This document shows positions 1-8,687 of a stretch of DNA of 64,000 nt, in pieces. How positions within the stretch are numbered: the first letter of the stretch is position 1; every line of letters begins with the position of its first letter. Both the position numbers and the translations under genes were made by a program. The notes under the pieces were generated by a model. It made no database searches, was not told the DNA's origin, and saw only the letters and a program-made list of their open reading frames with translations. The DNA lies in the NCBI GenBank assembly GCA_019636695.1, contig JAHBXD010000002.1:434001-498000 (forward strand), in the 5' to 3' direction. The stretch comes from Phycisphaeraceae bacterium. GTDB lineage: Bacteria; Planctomycetota; Phycisphaerae; Phycisphaerales; UBA1924.

Positions 1-267
1 GTCGCCGGGGTCAGGAAAGTCGTCGTCACGATGGAGCACTGTTCGAAAAAGGGGGACAGCAAGTTCGTCAAGGCGTGCACCCTGCCCCTGACCGGCCTCG
101 GCGTCGTGGACATGCTGATCACGGATCTTGCCGTCTTTGTTCGCAACCGCGACACCGGTCGGTTCGTGCTCCGCGAGCTTGCCCCGGACGTGACCCTGGA
201 TGAACTGAAGAGCAAGACCGACGCCGCTTTCGACGTCGCCGAACGGGTAGAGACCGTCGCCGTCTGA
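1..267 (+). CDS. scoB: 3-oxoacid CoA-transferase subunit B, C-terminal part (runs in from left edge)
   Basis: Reading frame 1 is open from the first base, so the gene starts outside the window; only about the last 88 residues are visible. The run VTMEHCSKKGDSKFVKAC followed by LPLTGLGVVDMLITDLAVF is characteristic of the beta subunit of succinyl-CoA:3-ketoacid CoA transferases, which move CoA from succinyl-CoA to acetoacetate in ketone-body or short-chain fatty acid use. The subunit A gene would be expected just upstream. An internal ATG at 31 lies in mid-domain and is not a plausible start. A related acetate or butyrate CoA-transferase beta subunit is the main alternative. Confidence 0.85.
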   Translation, partial: VAGVRKVVVTMEHCSKKGDSKFVKACTLPLTGLGVVDMLITDLAVFVRNRDTGRFVLRELAPDVTLDELKSKTDAAFDVAERVETVAV

Positions 268-287
268 CAAACCCGCACGAGCCTGGC

Positions 288-1112
288 ATGCCCGAGCGTC
301 CGCGCACTCCGCCGCCGATTGATCGACCCGCGGCCCCCAAGGGGTGGCCCGGTGGTGTCTCGACCAACGACGACCGGCGCTTTCTTGAAGGGCCACGCCG
401 ACGCGTGGAGGAGTTCTTCCGCGCGTGCCGCATTTTCGGCGAGTTCATCCGCGGGTTTCGTGCGTTGCACTTTGTGGGGCCGTGCGTGACGGTCTTCGGT
501 TCAGCGCGGTTCAGTGAAGACCACCCGTTTTATGACCTGGCCCGGCAAGTCGGCCGACGGATCGCTGAAGCGGGGTTCACCACGATGACTGGGGGCGGGC
601 CTGGGATCATGGAGGCGGCGAACCGCGGCGCCCGCGACGCCGGTGGGCACAGCGTGGGGTGCAACATCGTGCTGCCGATGGAGCAGGAACCCAATCCGTA
701 TCTTGATCGCTTTGTTGAGTTCAAATATTTCTTCGTGCGGAAGGTGATGCTGGTCAAATATTCGCACGCATTTGTCGTGCTGCCGGGAGGGTACGGCACG
801 CTCGACGAGTTGTTCGAGGCCCTTACGCTTGTGCAGACCCGCAAGATCTCATCATTTCCGATCATTTTGATGGGGTGCGATTACTGGCGTCCGATGATGG
901 AGTTCATTTCGGCTCGCATGACCCAGGTCGGCACGATCAGCCCGGAAGATCCCTCGCTGATTACTTTCACCGATTCACCGGAAGAGGCGCTTCAGGTGAT
1001 CCATGACGCCTACGCCCGCGGTCGACACGAACCGCCTCCTAAGCCGAGCCGTCTTCTTCGCGAGCCAGACTTGCCGCAGCAGCCGCACCCGACTTTCGAT
1101 CGTGCCGATTAG
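288..1112 (+). CDS. LOG-family (TIGR00730-type) Rossmann-fold nucleotide hydrolase
   Basis: The 274-residue cytosolic protein carries the lysine-decarboxylase-like (LOG) fold. The signature GGGPGIMEAANRGA is at residues 102-115, RKVMLVKYS at 151-159 and PGGYGTLDELFEAL at 166-179. In characterised LOG proteins these last two build the active site that releases ribose 5-phosphate from cytokinin riboside monophosphates; bacterial homologues act on purine nucleotides or remain unassigned. The N-terminal 60 residues are a Pro/Arg-rich extension plus a helix not needed for the core. It follows the CoA-transferase gene by 20 bases and could be co-transcribed. The ATG at 288 has no strong Shine-Dalgarno, so the start is less certain than the family. 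Confidence 0.88.
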   Translation: MPERPRTPPPIDRPAAPKGWPGGVSTNDDRRFLEGPRRRVEEFFRACRIFGEFIRGFRALHFVGPCVTVFGSARFSEDHPFYDLARQVGRRIAEAGFTTMTGGGPGIMEAANRGARDAGGHSVGCNIVLPMEQEPNPYLDRFVEFKYFFVRKVMLVKYSHAFVVLPGGYGTLDELFEALTLVQTRKISSFPIILMGCDYWRPMMEFISARMTQVGTISPEDPSLITFTDSPEEALQVIHDAYARGRHEPPPKPSRLLREPDLPQQPHPTFDRAD

Positions 1113-1244
1113 CAGGTCGTTGCATACGTACTTCGCGGAGTTTCGGAGCACCCATTTCTGCATCCGCGACCCGGTCGACATGCCCGATGGTCGGCTGGAG
1201 TGGCGTGGGGAGGGTTGGCATCGCACGGCACGTGCTGCTCGCGC

Positions 1245-1276
1245 ACGGACCTGCTTGCCGAGCCTTGCAGGTCCGT
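1245..1276. terminator. Terminator-like hairpin between convergent genes
   Basis: A perfect 10-bp inverted repeat (ACGGACCTGC / GCAGGTCCGT) with a 12-base loop lies in the 207-base gap between the convergent LOG and ABC ATPase genes. No T-run follows on either strand, so it may be a weak bidirectional terminator or an mRNA 3' end structure. Confidence 0.4.
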
Positions 1277-1319
1277 GGCACATGGTTGGGGCACATGGTC
1301 CTGGTCAACTGCCAGCCGG

Positions 1320-2285
1320 TTACTGCACCAACCCCTTGGTCAAACGCATGAACGCCGTCTCCAGGTTCACCGGCTCTTCATCAAACTTCGTAATCCGGAA
1401 ACCGTGGTTCACCAGCACGTTCGGAATGTCGCTCACGGCCCTTCCGGCCCCTTCTTCATAGGCCACGTGCATGACCGCCCGGCCCATGCCGCTGCCCAGC
1501 GTCTCTTCCGCGATCTGAATTTTCTGTACGCCCGGCACCTTGGCCAGCACCGCCGCCGCATCGGGCGTGCGTTGCTCAACCGCGACGTGCAGCACGCGCC
1601 CCAGTTTCGCGCGGCGCACGGCATCGGCGACCGTGCCGCTGAAAAGCAATTGCCCGCGTTCGATGATGCCGACGACATTGCACAACTCGGCCAGTTCCGG
1701 CAGAATATGGCTCGATATCAAGATCGTTTTGCCCATCCGCTTGAGTTCTTTGAGCAACTCGCGGATCTCGATCCGTGCCCGGGGATCAAGCCCGCTCGCC
1801 GGTTCATCCATCAGCAGCACTTTGGGGTCGTGCAGCAGCACCCGCGCGATCGACAACCGCTGCTGCATGCCGCGCGAGAGGCTGTTGACCTCGGCCGTGG
1901 CCTTGTATGTCAGGTCGGTCAGTTCCAGAACTTCGCCAACCACCTTGCGCCGAGCGCTGCCGTGAATGCCGTATGTCGCCGCGAAAAACTCGAGATATTC
2001 CGTCACCACCATGTCTTCATACGCGCCCATGAAATCGGGCACATAGCCGATCAGCGGGCGGATCTTGCGGTTCTGATACCCGATCGTCAACCCGTCGATC
2101 TGCGCCTGGCCGCTGCTGGGTTTCAGCAACGTCGCCAGAATCTTGATCGTCGTCGTCTTCCCCGCGCCGTTCGGGCCGATGAACCCGAAACAATCCCCCT
2201 GCTCGATCGTCAGGTTCAGGTTGTTCAGCGCGACCAGATCGCCGTATTTCTTCGTCAGGTTGGTCGTCTGAATCATGGGCGGCAT
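1320..2285 (-). CDS. ABC transporter ATP-binding protein
   Basis: A single nucleotide-binding domain of 321 residues. Counting from the chosen start, Walker A GPNGAGKTT is at 37-45, the ABC signature LSRGMQQR at 136-143, Walker B VLLMDEP at 156-162 and the H-loop SSH at 191-193. The C-terminal 100 residues form the regulatory extension seen in ABC-2 or Gld-type exporters. ATG at 2285 is preferred over an upstream GTG at 2315 because GGAAG sits at correct spacing before it. The gene lies directly downstream of the large membrane protein gene ending at 2355, so the pair probably form one operon. No separate ABC-2 permease gene is next to it, so the transmembrane partner is uncertain. Confidence 0.92.
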   Translation of the reverse strand: MPPMIQTTNLTKKYGDLVALNNLNLTIEQGDCFGFIGPNGAGKTTTIKILATLLKPSSGQAQIDGLTIGYQNRKIRPLIGYVPDFMGAYEDMVVTEYLEFFAATYGIHGSARRKVVGEVLELTDLTYKATAEVNSLSRGMQQRLSIARVLLHDPKVLLMDEPASGLDPRARIEIRELLKELKRMGKTILISSHILPELAELCNVVGIIERGQLLFSGTVADAVRRAKLGRVLHVAVEQRTPDAAAVLAKVPGVQKIQIAEETLGSGMGRAVMHVAYEEGAGRAVSDIPNVLVNHGFRITKFDEEPVNLETAFMRLTKGLVQ

Positions 2286-2354
2286 AGACACTTCCGGAGA
2301 GAAAAGAATCCTCACGACCGACGCCGACCGTGCGGCCCCGCCGGGCCGACCATG

Positions 2355-4829
2355 CTATCGCCCGGGCGGCGCCGAGGGCGGCAGCCCCAGCGGGTCGGCC
2401 TGCACATCCGTCAGGTTCGTCCATTCGGGCACGCGCGCTGGGAGCGGATAGACCCAGCGAACCACCGTGCGCCCCGTCGTTCGAAGCCGACGCGGGCTGG
2501 AAGCTTCACCCGTCCACAACGGCGTCGGGGCGGCCTCGGGCGTGTTCAGTCCCACGTGGCCGATGATGATGATGCAAGGCTGCGTCAGCCAGCGGCTGAG
2601 GTCAAGCCCGTGCCCTTCCGAGCGGCGCATCAAGGCAAACTCCGTCCCCGCGGTCGCCGTCTGGGCCGGCGTCGGCAACGAATCAAAAAACGCCAGCGCA
2701 GACAATCGCGTCGTCGGGTCGCCGGGAAGATCTTCTGACATCGCACCGAAACTCATCGTTCGCGGCGGCGGCATGATGCGATCAAGATATGCATCCAGCG
2801 TCGCCGGCTCACCCAGCGTCGAGAGATCAAGATAATGCCCGGGATGCCAGTCGCCCGTCAGTTTGTATGCGGCGGCCAAAGCCACCGAAGCCCGCGGCGA
2901 GGTCGGCACCGCCCGCTGATGCCGCGCAACGATGATGACGACATCAGACATCGGCCCGGGAAGGCCGTGCGTCAGCAACCCGCGCGGATCGCCCGTGCGC
3001 GCATCGAGCCACAGCGCCGGTTCCCCTTGCTGGCCGTCAGGCAGGCGCGGCCGAGGCATGCCCCAGTCATCCACCGGCGGGCCTGACCAATCCACCCTGA
3101 ACTGCTTAATCGTCGCACGCGCCGGAAATGACACGCTCTCGGGGGCACGCGCATCAAGCACATACGGACGCACATCCGGAAACCCCCCCGAGCGTGCATC
3201 AAGCCTGCGAGACTGCCACGGCGCGATCAGGTTGTGATAGTCATCATCACGGCTCCGCCTCGGGTCGCCGACGTGCAGCATGCCCTGGCCGTATGTCGGC
3301 ACGAGCATGCTCATCCAGGTGCGCGTGCGCTGCACGGGTTGCAGATAGACATGGTCGATGATCGTCAGGTGCGTCGCCTCGACGCGCTTCGGACGAATCG
3401 CCAGCGCGCTGCTCCACGCAAGAACCGTGAACCCCGCCGCCGAAACGACATACGCAACCCAGGCATGCCGCTGATAGCCGAAACGTTTGAGCAGGCCATA
3501 CCCCACCGGCCCCGCGACCAGCCAGTAGAGCGCAAACAGAAAAAAACCGGCGAATAACCCCGCCGCCGAACGCCCCTGCTTGGCGATCAATCCCGGAATG
3601 TCCTGATCGAGCCAGTGCGGACGACGATTCGCCAGATTCCACCGCGGCGCGACCGAAGCATCGGCCAATTCCGAGGTCGTCAGATACTCCCCGCGCTTCC
3701 CCAGCACTCGATTCCAGAATCGATCGGCCCGAGGCAGCCCGAGCCGGCGCAACCCCGCGTTGTTCAGGTCTACCCCCACTAGGGTCACCATGCCCAACCC
3801 TTCGATCCGTCGTGCGACGATCGTCCTTCCCCGAGGATCACCCAGAACCGCGATCGCCTGATGCGGCTCGGCCTCGGGTCGAGGCTCAAAGGTGTGCACG
3901 GTCACCGCGGGAAGCCCCGTCACGCCCGTCCCCGCCAATAACGGGGCGAGCGGGTTCAGATCAACTGCATCCACACTGCGAATCACGTCCACGCGAGGCA
4001 GAAGTTCGTGCAGCGGGTTTGAACGCGGCGTAGTCCACGCCTGCCCCACCGGCGGCAGCACCACCACCAGGTGCCCGCCTCGCCGCACCCACTCGGTAAT
4101 CGCCCGCGCCCGCTCAATCCCGAGGTCCGCCGGCTCGGCGTCGGTCCAGACGAGCGCATCAAACGGCGCAAGCCCGATCCACCTATCCGGCAGCGATTGC
4201 GGGTTCAGTTGCAGCACGATCTCGGTTCGTTCGTGCGCAAGCGGACTCCACGGTTGCTGCTCGATGCGCTCGGCATACGTCGTCAACGAAAGGTTGCCGC
4301 GGCCGATCACACCGATCAGCCCTTCTTCAGGGTGCAGCGTCGTTGCCGCCGCACGCCCCTCTCCGAGCACCGCCGGAGAAACCAGCGTCCGGGCGAGCAC
4401 GTCGCCCGCCCGCGGCGGTTCGTCCGACCCCTCCGAGCCGACCACCGTCGCCGCAATCACTTCGACCGTCGAATTCGCGTCAAAGTGGTAGGGAATCGGC
4501 ACATACGTCCAGATATCCCGGCTCGCGCCATCTCCCGCGGCGATCACCTGTTGGTAATAGGGCAGATCGCCGTCAGCATCTCGCCCCGCTACGCGGATGA
4601 GCAACTCCCGGGGGGTCGTCGTCGGGTCGAACACACGAACCCGCAGGCCGACCCACCCCCCCGGACGCACCGTGTTCCCGACGCCGAACTCCTGCACTTC
4701 AAGCCGCACCCGCCCAAGTTCGACGCCCTGCCCTCTCGCAATCGAGGTCATAAACACCAGCAGAAAACACGCAAGCGCCCTCGCGACGTCCGAAAACCTC
4801 GACAGACCGCGACCACGACACCAACGCAC
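2355..4829 (-). CDS. Exported membrane protein with glutamine-amidotransferase-like domain
   Basis: About 824 residues from a GTG at 4829, chosen because it gives an Arg-rich n-region and a hydrophobic stretch (ALACFLLVFMTSIARG, residues 18-33) like a signal peptide. The next start, ATG 4751, would cut that stretch. An extracytoplasmic beta-rich region follows. Residues about 220-355 (LVWTDAEPADLG, ITEWVRRGGHLVVVLPP) resemble the GATase-like fold of large Planctomycetes membrane proteins, without a visible catalytic Cys-His pair. Two membrane helices lie at about 421-447 and 456-477, then a long C-terminal domain. It precedes the ABC ATPase and may work with it in export or envelope maintenance. 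That link rests on gene order only; the function is not known. Confidence 0.72.
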   Translation of the reverse strand: MRWCRGRGLSRFSDVARALACFLLVFMTSIARGQGVELGRVRLEVQEFGVGNTVRPGGWVGLRVRVFDPTTTPRELLIRVAGRDADGDLPYYQQVIAAGDGASRDIWTYVPIPYHFDANSTVEVIAATVVGSEGSDEPPRAGDVLARTLVSPAVLGEGRAAATTLHPEEGLIGVIGRGNLSLTTYAERIEQQPWSPLAHERTEIVLQLNPQSLPDRWIGLAPFDALVWTDAEPADLGIERARAITEWVRRGGHLVVVLPPVGQAWTTPRSNPLHELLPRVDVIRSVDAVDLNPLAPLLAGTGVTGLPAVTVHTFEPRPEAEPHQAIAVLGDPRGRTIVARRIEGLGMVTLVGVDLNNAGLRRLGLPRADRFWNRVLGKRGEYLTTSELADASVAPRWNLANRRPHWLDQDIPGLIAKQGRSAAGLFAGFFLFALYWLVAGPVGYGLLKRFGYQRHAWVAYVVSAAGFTVLAWSSALAIRPKRVEATHLTIIDHVYLQPVQRTRTWMSMLVPTYGQGMLHVGDPRRSRDDDYHNLIAPWQSRRLDARSGGFPDVRPYVLDARAPESVSFPARATIKQFRVDWSGPPVDDWGMPRPRLPDGQQGEPALWLDARTGDPRGLLTHGLPGPMSDVVIIVARHQRAVPTSPRASVALAAAYKLTGDWHPGHYLDLSTLGEPATLDAYLDRIMPPPRTMSFGAMSEDLPGDPTTRLSALAFFDSLPTPAQTATAGTEFALMRRSEGHGLDLSRWLTQPCIIIIGHVGLNTPEAAPTPLWTGEASSPRRLRTTGRTVVRWVYPLPARVPEWTNLTDVQADPLGLPPSAPPGR

Positions 4830-4943
4830 ACCTGCCGGCTCCCGATCCGGAATGCAACGCGCCGCGGAAAGACCCTGGGGGAAGATCACAAGCCGATCGT
4901 AACCACTGTCAAGACACCGCGCTCTCCGGTCGATCCTGGGTGC

Positions 4944-5264
4944 GTGATCGACCTTGCAACCATCTGGCCCTGGGTCGTGGGTGCTGTCGCCCTGGTGACC
5001 GTCGTCGGAATGCTCCACACCCTCGCCACCTCGATCCGCGAATCGGTGCGGCTGCACGACCTCCACGTCCGCGTGGCGGCCCTGCGCATCAAGTACCTTG
5101 CACATCTCAAAGCCGTGGAACTTGGTGACGATGTTTCGACCCTCGCCACCGACACCGAGGGCCTCGCCGAATATCTTCGCAAGTCCGGCATGCCCGGGCG
5201 CGTCATCGGCGGCAACGATGACGTCGAGATTCTCGACGATCAGGGCTATCGCCACGCGGCATAA
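4944..5264 (+). CDS. Small single-pass membrane protein, function unknown
   Basis: A 106-residue protein from GTG 4944. One membrane segment (about residues 7-28, IWPWVVGAVALVTVVGML) is followed by a charged, partly helical tail that ends in acidic and basic residues (GGNDDVEILDDQGYRHAA). It is divergently transcribed from the 824-residue membrane protein gene, whose start lies 114 bases away. Upstream extension of the frame is antisense to that gene and is not used. The Shine-Dalgarno is weak. I do not recognise a family. The clean membrane segment and natural coding composition support a real gene. Confidence 0.6.
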   Translation: MIDLATIWPWVVGAVALVTVVGMLHTLATSIRESVRLHDLHVRVAALRIKYLAHLKAVELGDDVSTLATDTEGLAEYLRKSGMPGRVIGGNDDVEILDDQGYRHAA

Positions 5265-5370
5265 CCCAACGACCGCTTCTCTCCTCTCTCCCACTTCTCA
5301 CACCCCCATAAAATGCATCGCGGACCCGAAGATCGGGTCCGCGACGGCTCAAGCAGGCATGTGGAAAGGT

Positions 5371-6600
5371 TCAGCGGTCATCTGCCCCGGCGACAGCCGC
5401 AGGCTCGACCATGGCCAGCAGTCGCTGGGCCGAGCCGTTGGCAGGGTCGATCGTCACCGCTCGGCGAAGGCTTGCCGCCGCTTCATCGTGTCTACCCAGT
5501 TCGCTCAGCACCAGGCCGCGCATCGTGAGCACCGAAGCATCATCCGGCGAGATGCGCAGCGCCTGGTCGAGCGCGGTCAACGCATCATGACGCCTGTTCG
5601 CATCGCGATCAAGCAACGCCCGAAGCAGATACCCCTCATTCCGCCGGGGCGCAAGCCCCGTCAGTCGAGTCGCCGCACGACGAGCGTTGCGCGTGTCGCC
5701 GAGCGCGAACGAAACGCGCCCCAGACCCAGCCACGCCTCGACGTCGGCATCACCATCCGGGCTTTTCGTCAGATCGAGCAGCAGTTCGCGGGCTTCCATC
5801 GGGCGATCAAGCTCCACGAGGCACCGGGCACGCATGTGCTTGAGGTCGCGCCGCGAAGCGTTCGCATCCGAACGCAGCAGCACACCGAGCGAAAACTCGG
5901 CCTCGGCAAAGTTGCCCACCTTGATCTGCGCATCGATCAGGTCTTCCACCACGCTCTGGTCGTCCGGCGCGAGCAATCGAGCCTCGCTGAACAACGTCAC
6001 CGCCGTCGTCGGCTCTCCGCGAAGCATCGCGATGTGCCCGAGCGTCTGGCGCACGCCGGCAGCATGCTCGAAGCGATCGTTCATCCCGAGCAGATACGCC
6101 TCGGCCTCGTCAAGCCGGCCGAGTTCGATCAGCATCTCCGCCGCCGCGACCGCGTACTGCGGGTTGGTCGTGTCTAACTGGTCTGCCTGGCGATACATCC
6201 CCAGCGCCCGCTCATACTGCGTCAGACGCTCATACACCACGCCCTGGTAGTAGCACGCTTCAAAACTCCCCGGGTCGAGCTGCTGCGCCTCTTTGAGGGC
6301 CTCAAGCGCCGGCCCCAACTGCCCGCGCTCCGCCAGAATCCGCCCGCGAAGCACATGGCTCTTCGGTGCGGTCGGGTTGATCGCGATCGACTGGTCAATC
6401 CGCTTCAGCGCTCGTTCAAGATCACCCGCCAGAAACGCCTGATGAGCCATGCTCCATTCCGTGGCGCTCTTGAGCTGCGCATTACGCAAGGTCGCAAGAT
6501 TCTTCCCCTCCGTCGTATACCGGCCGTTCCCGGCGCATCCGGCCAGCAGAACAGCGGAAAGTGCGAGGGACGGGCCGATCAGAGTGCGTGCGTGCCGCAT
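5371..6600 (-). CDS. TPR-repeat lipoprotein
   Basis: 409 residues beginning MRHARTLIGPSLALSAVLLAGC, a lipoprotein signal with LAG before Cys22. The remainder is a run of tetratricopeptide repeats, for example AFLAGDLERALKRIDQSIAI, GPALEALKEAQQLDPGS, YERALGMYRQADQLDTTNP and DALTALDQALRISPDDASV, which act as protein-interaction scaffolds. It is likely anchored in the outer or cytoplasmic membrane facing the periplasm. The start is fixed by GGAGG six bases before the ATG; the longer upstream frame lacks that support and would bury the lipobox. It is divergent from purN. The partner protein cannot be told from sequence. Confidence 0.85.
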   Translation of the reverse strand: MRHARTLIGPSLALSAVLLAGCAGNGRYTTEGKNLATLRNAQLKSATEWSMAHQAFLAGDLERALKRIDQSIAINPTAPKSHVLRGRILAERGQLGPALEALKEAQQLDPGSFEACYYQGVVYERLTQYERALGMYRQADQLDTTNPQYAVAAAEMLIELGRLDEAEAYLLGMNDRFEHAAGVRQTLGHIAMLRGEPTTAVTLFSEARLLAPDDQSVVEDLIDAQIKVGNFAEAEFSLGVLLRSDANASRRDLKHMRARCLVELDRPMEARELLLDLTKSPDGDADVEAWLGLGRVSFALGDTRNARRAATRLTGLAPRRNEGYLLRALLDRDANRRHDALTALDQALRISPDDASVLTMRGLVLSELGRHDEAAASLRRAVTIDPANGSAQRLLAMVEPAAVAGADDR

Positions 6601-6620
6601 GGACTGCCTCCGGATAATGT

Positions 6621-6642
6621 CCGGGCGCCAAAGAACGCCCGG
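6621..6642 (-). promoter_or_regulatory. Hairpin in the 5' leader of the TPR lipoprotein gene
   Basis: CCGGGCG and CGCCCGG form a perfect 7-bp stem with an 8-base loop, 21 bases before the start codon and just upstream of the Shine-Dalgarno GGAGG. It could affect translation or mRNA stability. No known riboswitch motif is visible. Confidence 0.4.
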
Positions 6643-6856
6643 GGGTGTGCCGTGTGTTGTCGGACCTTCCACGACCCGCCTTGAGATGCGTCCCAGAACT
6701 CGATCGCTTTTTTCCCGCGGCGTACCATCCCCCCGATTCCCGGCAAGGGCCTCCCCGAAACAGGTGGAATCCCGGGCATTTCCGCCTCGAGATGCACGCG
6801 GAGCACACCACATCGGGGGGGAATCATCCGGCGCTCCCCCCGCCAGGAGAGGTGAT

Positions 6857-7426
6857 GTGGTTCGACTCGCCGTCTGCATTTCAGGCTCGGGGCGCACGCT
6901 CGCGAACCTGCACCAAGTCATCCAGGCCGGTGATATTGATGCCTCGATCGTCTTGGTCATCGCTTCGAGAGAATGCCCGGGCGCCGAGCGAGCACGTGCT
7001 CTCGGGCTAGAGACGCTGATCCTACCCGGGGAAATCCCCAAAACTCGACTGCAAACTCTGCTCCGAGATCACCGCGTCGATCTTGTCGTCCTCGCGGGAT
7101 ACCTGCGACGGGTGCCCATTCCCGAGGGCTTCCGCGGCCGCATTGTCAATATCCACCCCGCCCTGCTGCCCCGATTCGGCGGCCCGGGAATGTACGGCCA
7201 CCATGTGCATGAGGCGGTGCTCCGTGCCGGCGAGCACGTTTCAGGATGCACCGTGCATCTCTGCGATGAGGAATACGACCAAGGTGAAATTCTGCTCCAG
7301 CGAACCTGCCCGGTTCTGCCCGGAGACGATGCCCAAACCCTCGGATCGCGCGTCTTTTCATTGGAGTGCGAGGCCTACCCCGAGGCGCTCCGCATGCTTG
7401 TGGCCCGCTTGAACTCGGCAGAATAA
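6857..7426 (+). CDS. purN: Phosphoribosylglycinamide formyltransferase (GAR transformylase)
   Basis: 189 residues. It transfers the formyl group from 10-formyltetrahydrofolate to glycinamide ribonucleotide, the third step of de novo purine synthesis, in the cytosol. The catalytic trio of the family is present: Asn98 and His100 in NIHPALLP and Asp141 in YDQGEIL. The N-terminal CISGSGRTLANL matches the family's phosphate-binding loop. The start is GTG 6857 because AGGAG lies 7 bases upstream; an overlapping ATG at 6855 is in another frame, and the long in-frame upstream extension is antisense to the TPR gene. Length is close to the usual 190-210. It stands alone, and purH is 46 kb away. Confidence 0.93.
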   Translation: MVRLAVCISGSGRTLANLHQVIQAGDIDASIVLVIASRECPGAERARALGLETLILPGEIPKTRLQTLLRDHRVDLVVLAGYLRRVPIPEGFRGRIVNIHPALLPRFGGPGMYGHHVHEAVLRAGEHVSGCTVHLCDEEYDQGEILLQRTCPVLPGDDAQTLGSRVFSLECEAYPEALRMLVARLNSAE

Positions 7427-7529
7427 ACCCGAATCGCCAAGCCCATCAAACTCGGTGGAGTGGGCGTCTTGCCCCGCCTACCCCTACTACATTTCCCTTT
7501 CGGGGTAGCGCCAAAGGTACGAGAGCGGC

Positions 7530-8459
7530 ATGGGGCTTTTTAAATCCATCGCATCCAAAGTTCGTCAGGGACTGGCTCGCACCCGCGAAACAATTGTCTC
7601 GGGCATTCGCTCGATGCTGCTTGGCCGTCGCCTCGATGACCAGCTCATCAACGAACTCCAGGAGCGTCTGCTTCAGGCCGATGTCGGCGTCAAAACCACC
7701 GACCGGTTGATTCAGGGAATCCGTACGGATTTCAAAGCCGGCAAACTGACCCGAGGCGAAGACGTTCTCGCCTACCTCAAACGTGAACTCAAGGCCATGT
7801 GGCCCGAGCCGGACCGCGCGCTGCGATTCGCCCCCGACGGCGGTCGCCCAAGCGTCATCCTCGTGACCGGCGTCAACGGTGTAGGAAAAACCACCAGCAT
7901 CGCCAAGATCTGCCACGCCCTCCGCGCTGAAGGCCGATCGGTGCTCCTCGGCGCCTGCGATACCTTCCGCGCTGGCGCTGTCCGCCAGCTCGAGATCTGG
8001 GCCGAGCGCCTCGGGGTCGATGTCGTCAAGGGCCAGCAAGGGGGCGACCCCGCGGCCGTCGCGTTTGATGCCGCCGCGGCGGCAAAAGCCCGCGGCGTCG
8101 ATGTCCTGATCCTCGACACCGCAGGCCGCCTGCACACGCAGGATCCGCTGATGCGCCAACTCGAAAAAATCCGCAAAGTCATCGAAAAGCAGATCCCCGG
8201 CGCTCCGCACGAAGTGCTTCTGGTGCTCGATGCCACCAGCGGCCAGAACGCCCTTCGCCAAGCCGAAGAGTTCTGCAAGTTCGCCGGCGTGACCGGTATC
8301 TTCCTCTCGAAACTCGATGGCACCGCCAAAGGCGGCATCGTCGTGGCGATTCGCGATGTCACGAACATCCCCGTAAAGTTCATCGGTGTCGGCGAAACCC
8401 CCGAAGATGTCGAGCCGTTCGACCCCGACAACTTCATCGAAGCCATGTTCGCCGAGTAA
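7530..8459 (+). CDS. ftsY: Signal recognition particle receptor FtsY
   Basis: 309 residues forming the NG domain of the SRP receptor GTPase, which docks SRP-ribosome complexes at the membrane. GTPase motifs: GVNGVGKTT at 114-122, DTFRAGA at 144-150, DTAGR at 196-200 and SKLDG at 260-264, followed by the closing GVGETPEDVEPFDPDNF. The acidic A domain found in enterobacterial FtsY is absent, and the protein begins MGLFKSIASKVRQGL, the short amphipathic membrane-targeting helix of compact FtsY proteins. FtsY is separated from Ffh by this N-terminus and by the lack of an M domain. Confidence 0.96.
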   Translation: MGLFKSIASKVRQGLARTRETIVSGIRSMLLGRRLDDQLINELQERLLQADVGVKTTDRLIQGIRTDFKAGKLTRGEDVLAYLKRELKAMWPEPDRALRFAPDGGRPSVILVTGVNGVGKTTSIAKICHALRAEGRSVLLGACDTFRAGAVRQLEIWAERLGVDVVKGQQGGDPAAVAFDAAAAAKARGVDVLILDTAGRLHTQDPLMRQLEKIRKVIEKQIPGAPHEVLLVLDATSGQNALRQAEEFCKFAGVTGIFLSKLDGTAKGGIVVAIRDVTNIPVKFIGVGETPEDVEPFDPDNFIEAMFAE

Positions 8460-8687
8460 GACTCGATGGCACATGGCCTCCCCGCCTCGGTGTTCTTGCC
8501 CGGAAAACTGGACCCTCCGCCCCTCCTCCCCGTGCTCCAGCTTCGCTTTTCCTGATCGCGTCAAAGCCCAGCAAAACGCCGTGCTCTCGCCCGGTCGGGT
8601 CCGGCTGAACGCGCCCCACCCCCTCATGCGCGCCGCGGGAATAGGCTTGAGGAGAAGAATCCCTGCCGAACCCGGAGGATCGCCGGC

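Noticed and set aside
4830..5294. N-terminal extension of the minus-strand membrane protein frame
   Set aside because: It is antisense to the small membrane protein gene at 4944-5264 and its translation lacks any domain; a signal-peptide start at 4829 explains the gene better.
7446..8627. Long minus-strand frame opposite ftsY
   Set aside because: No motifs; it covers the antisense of FtsY, whose GTPase motifs are complete.
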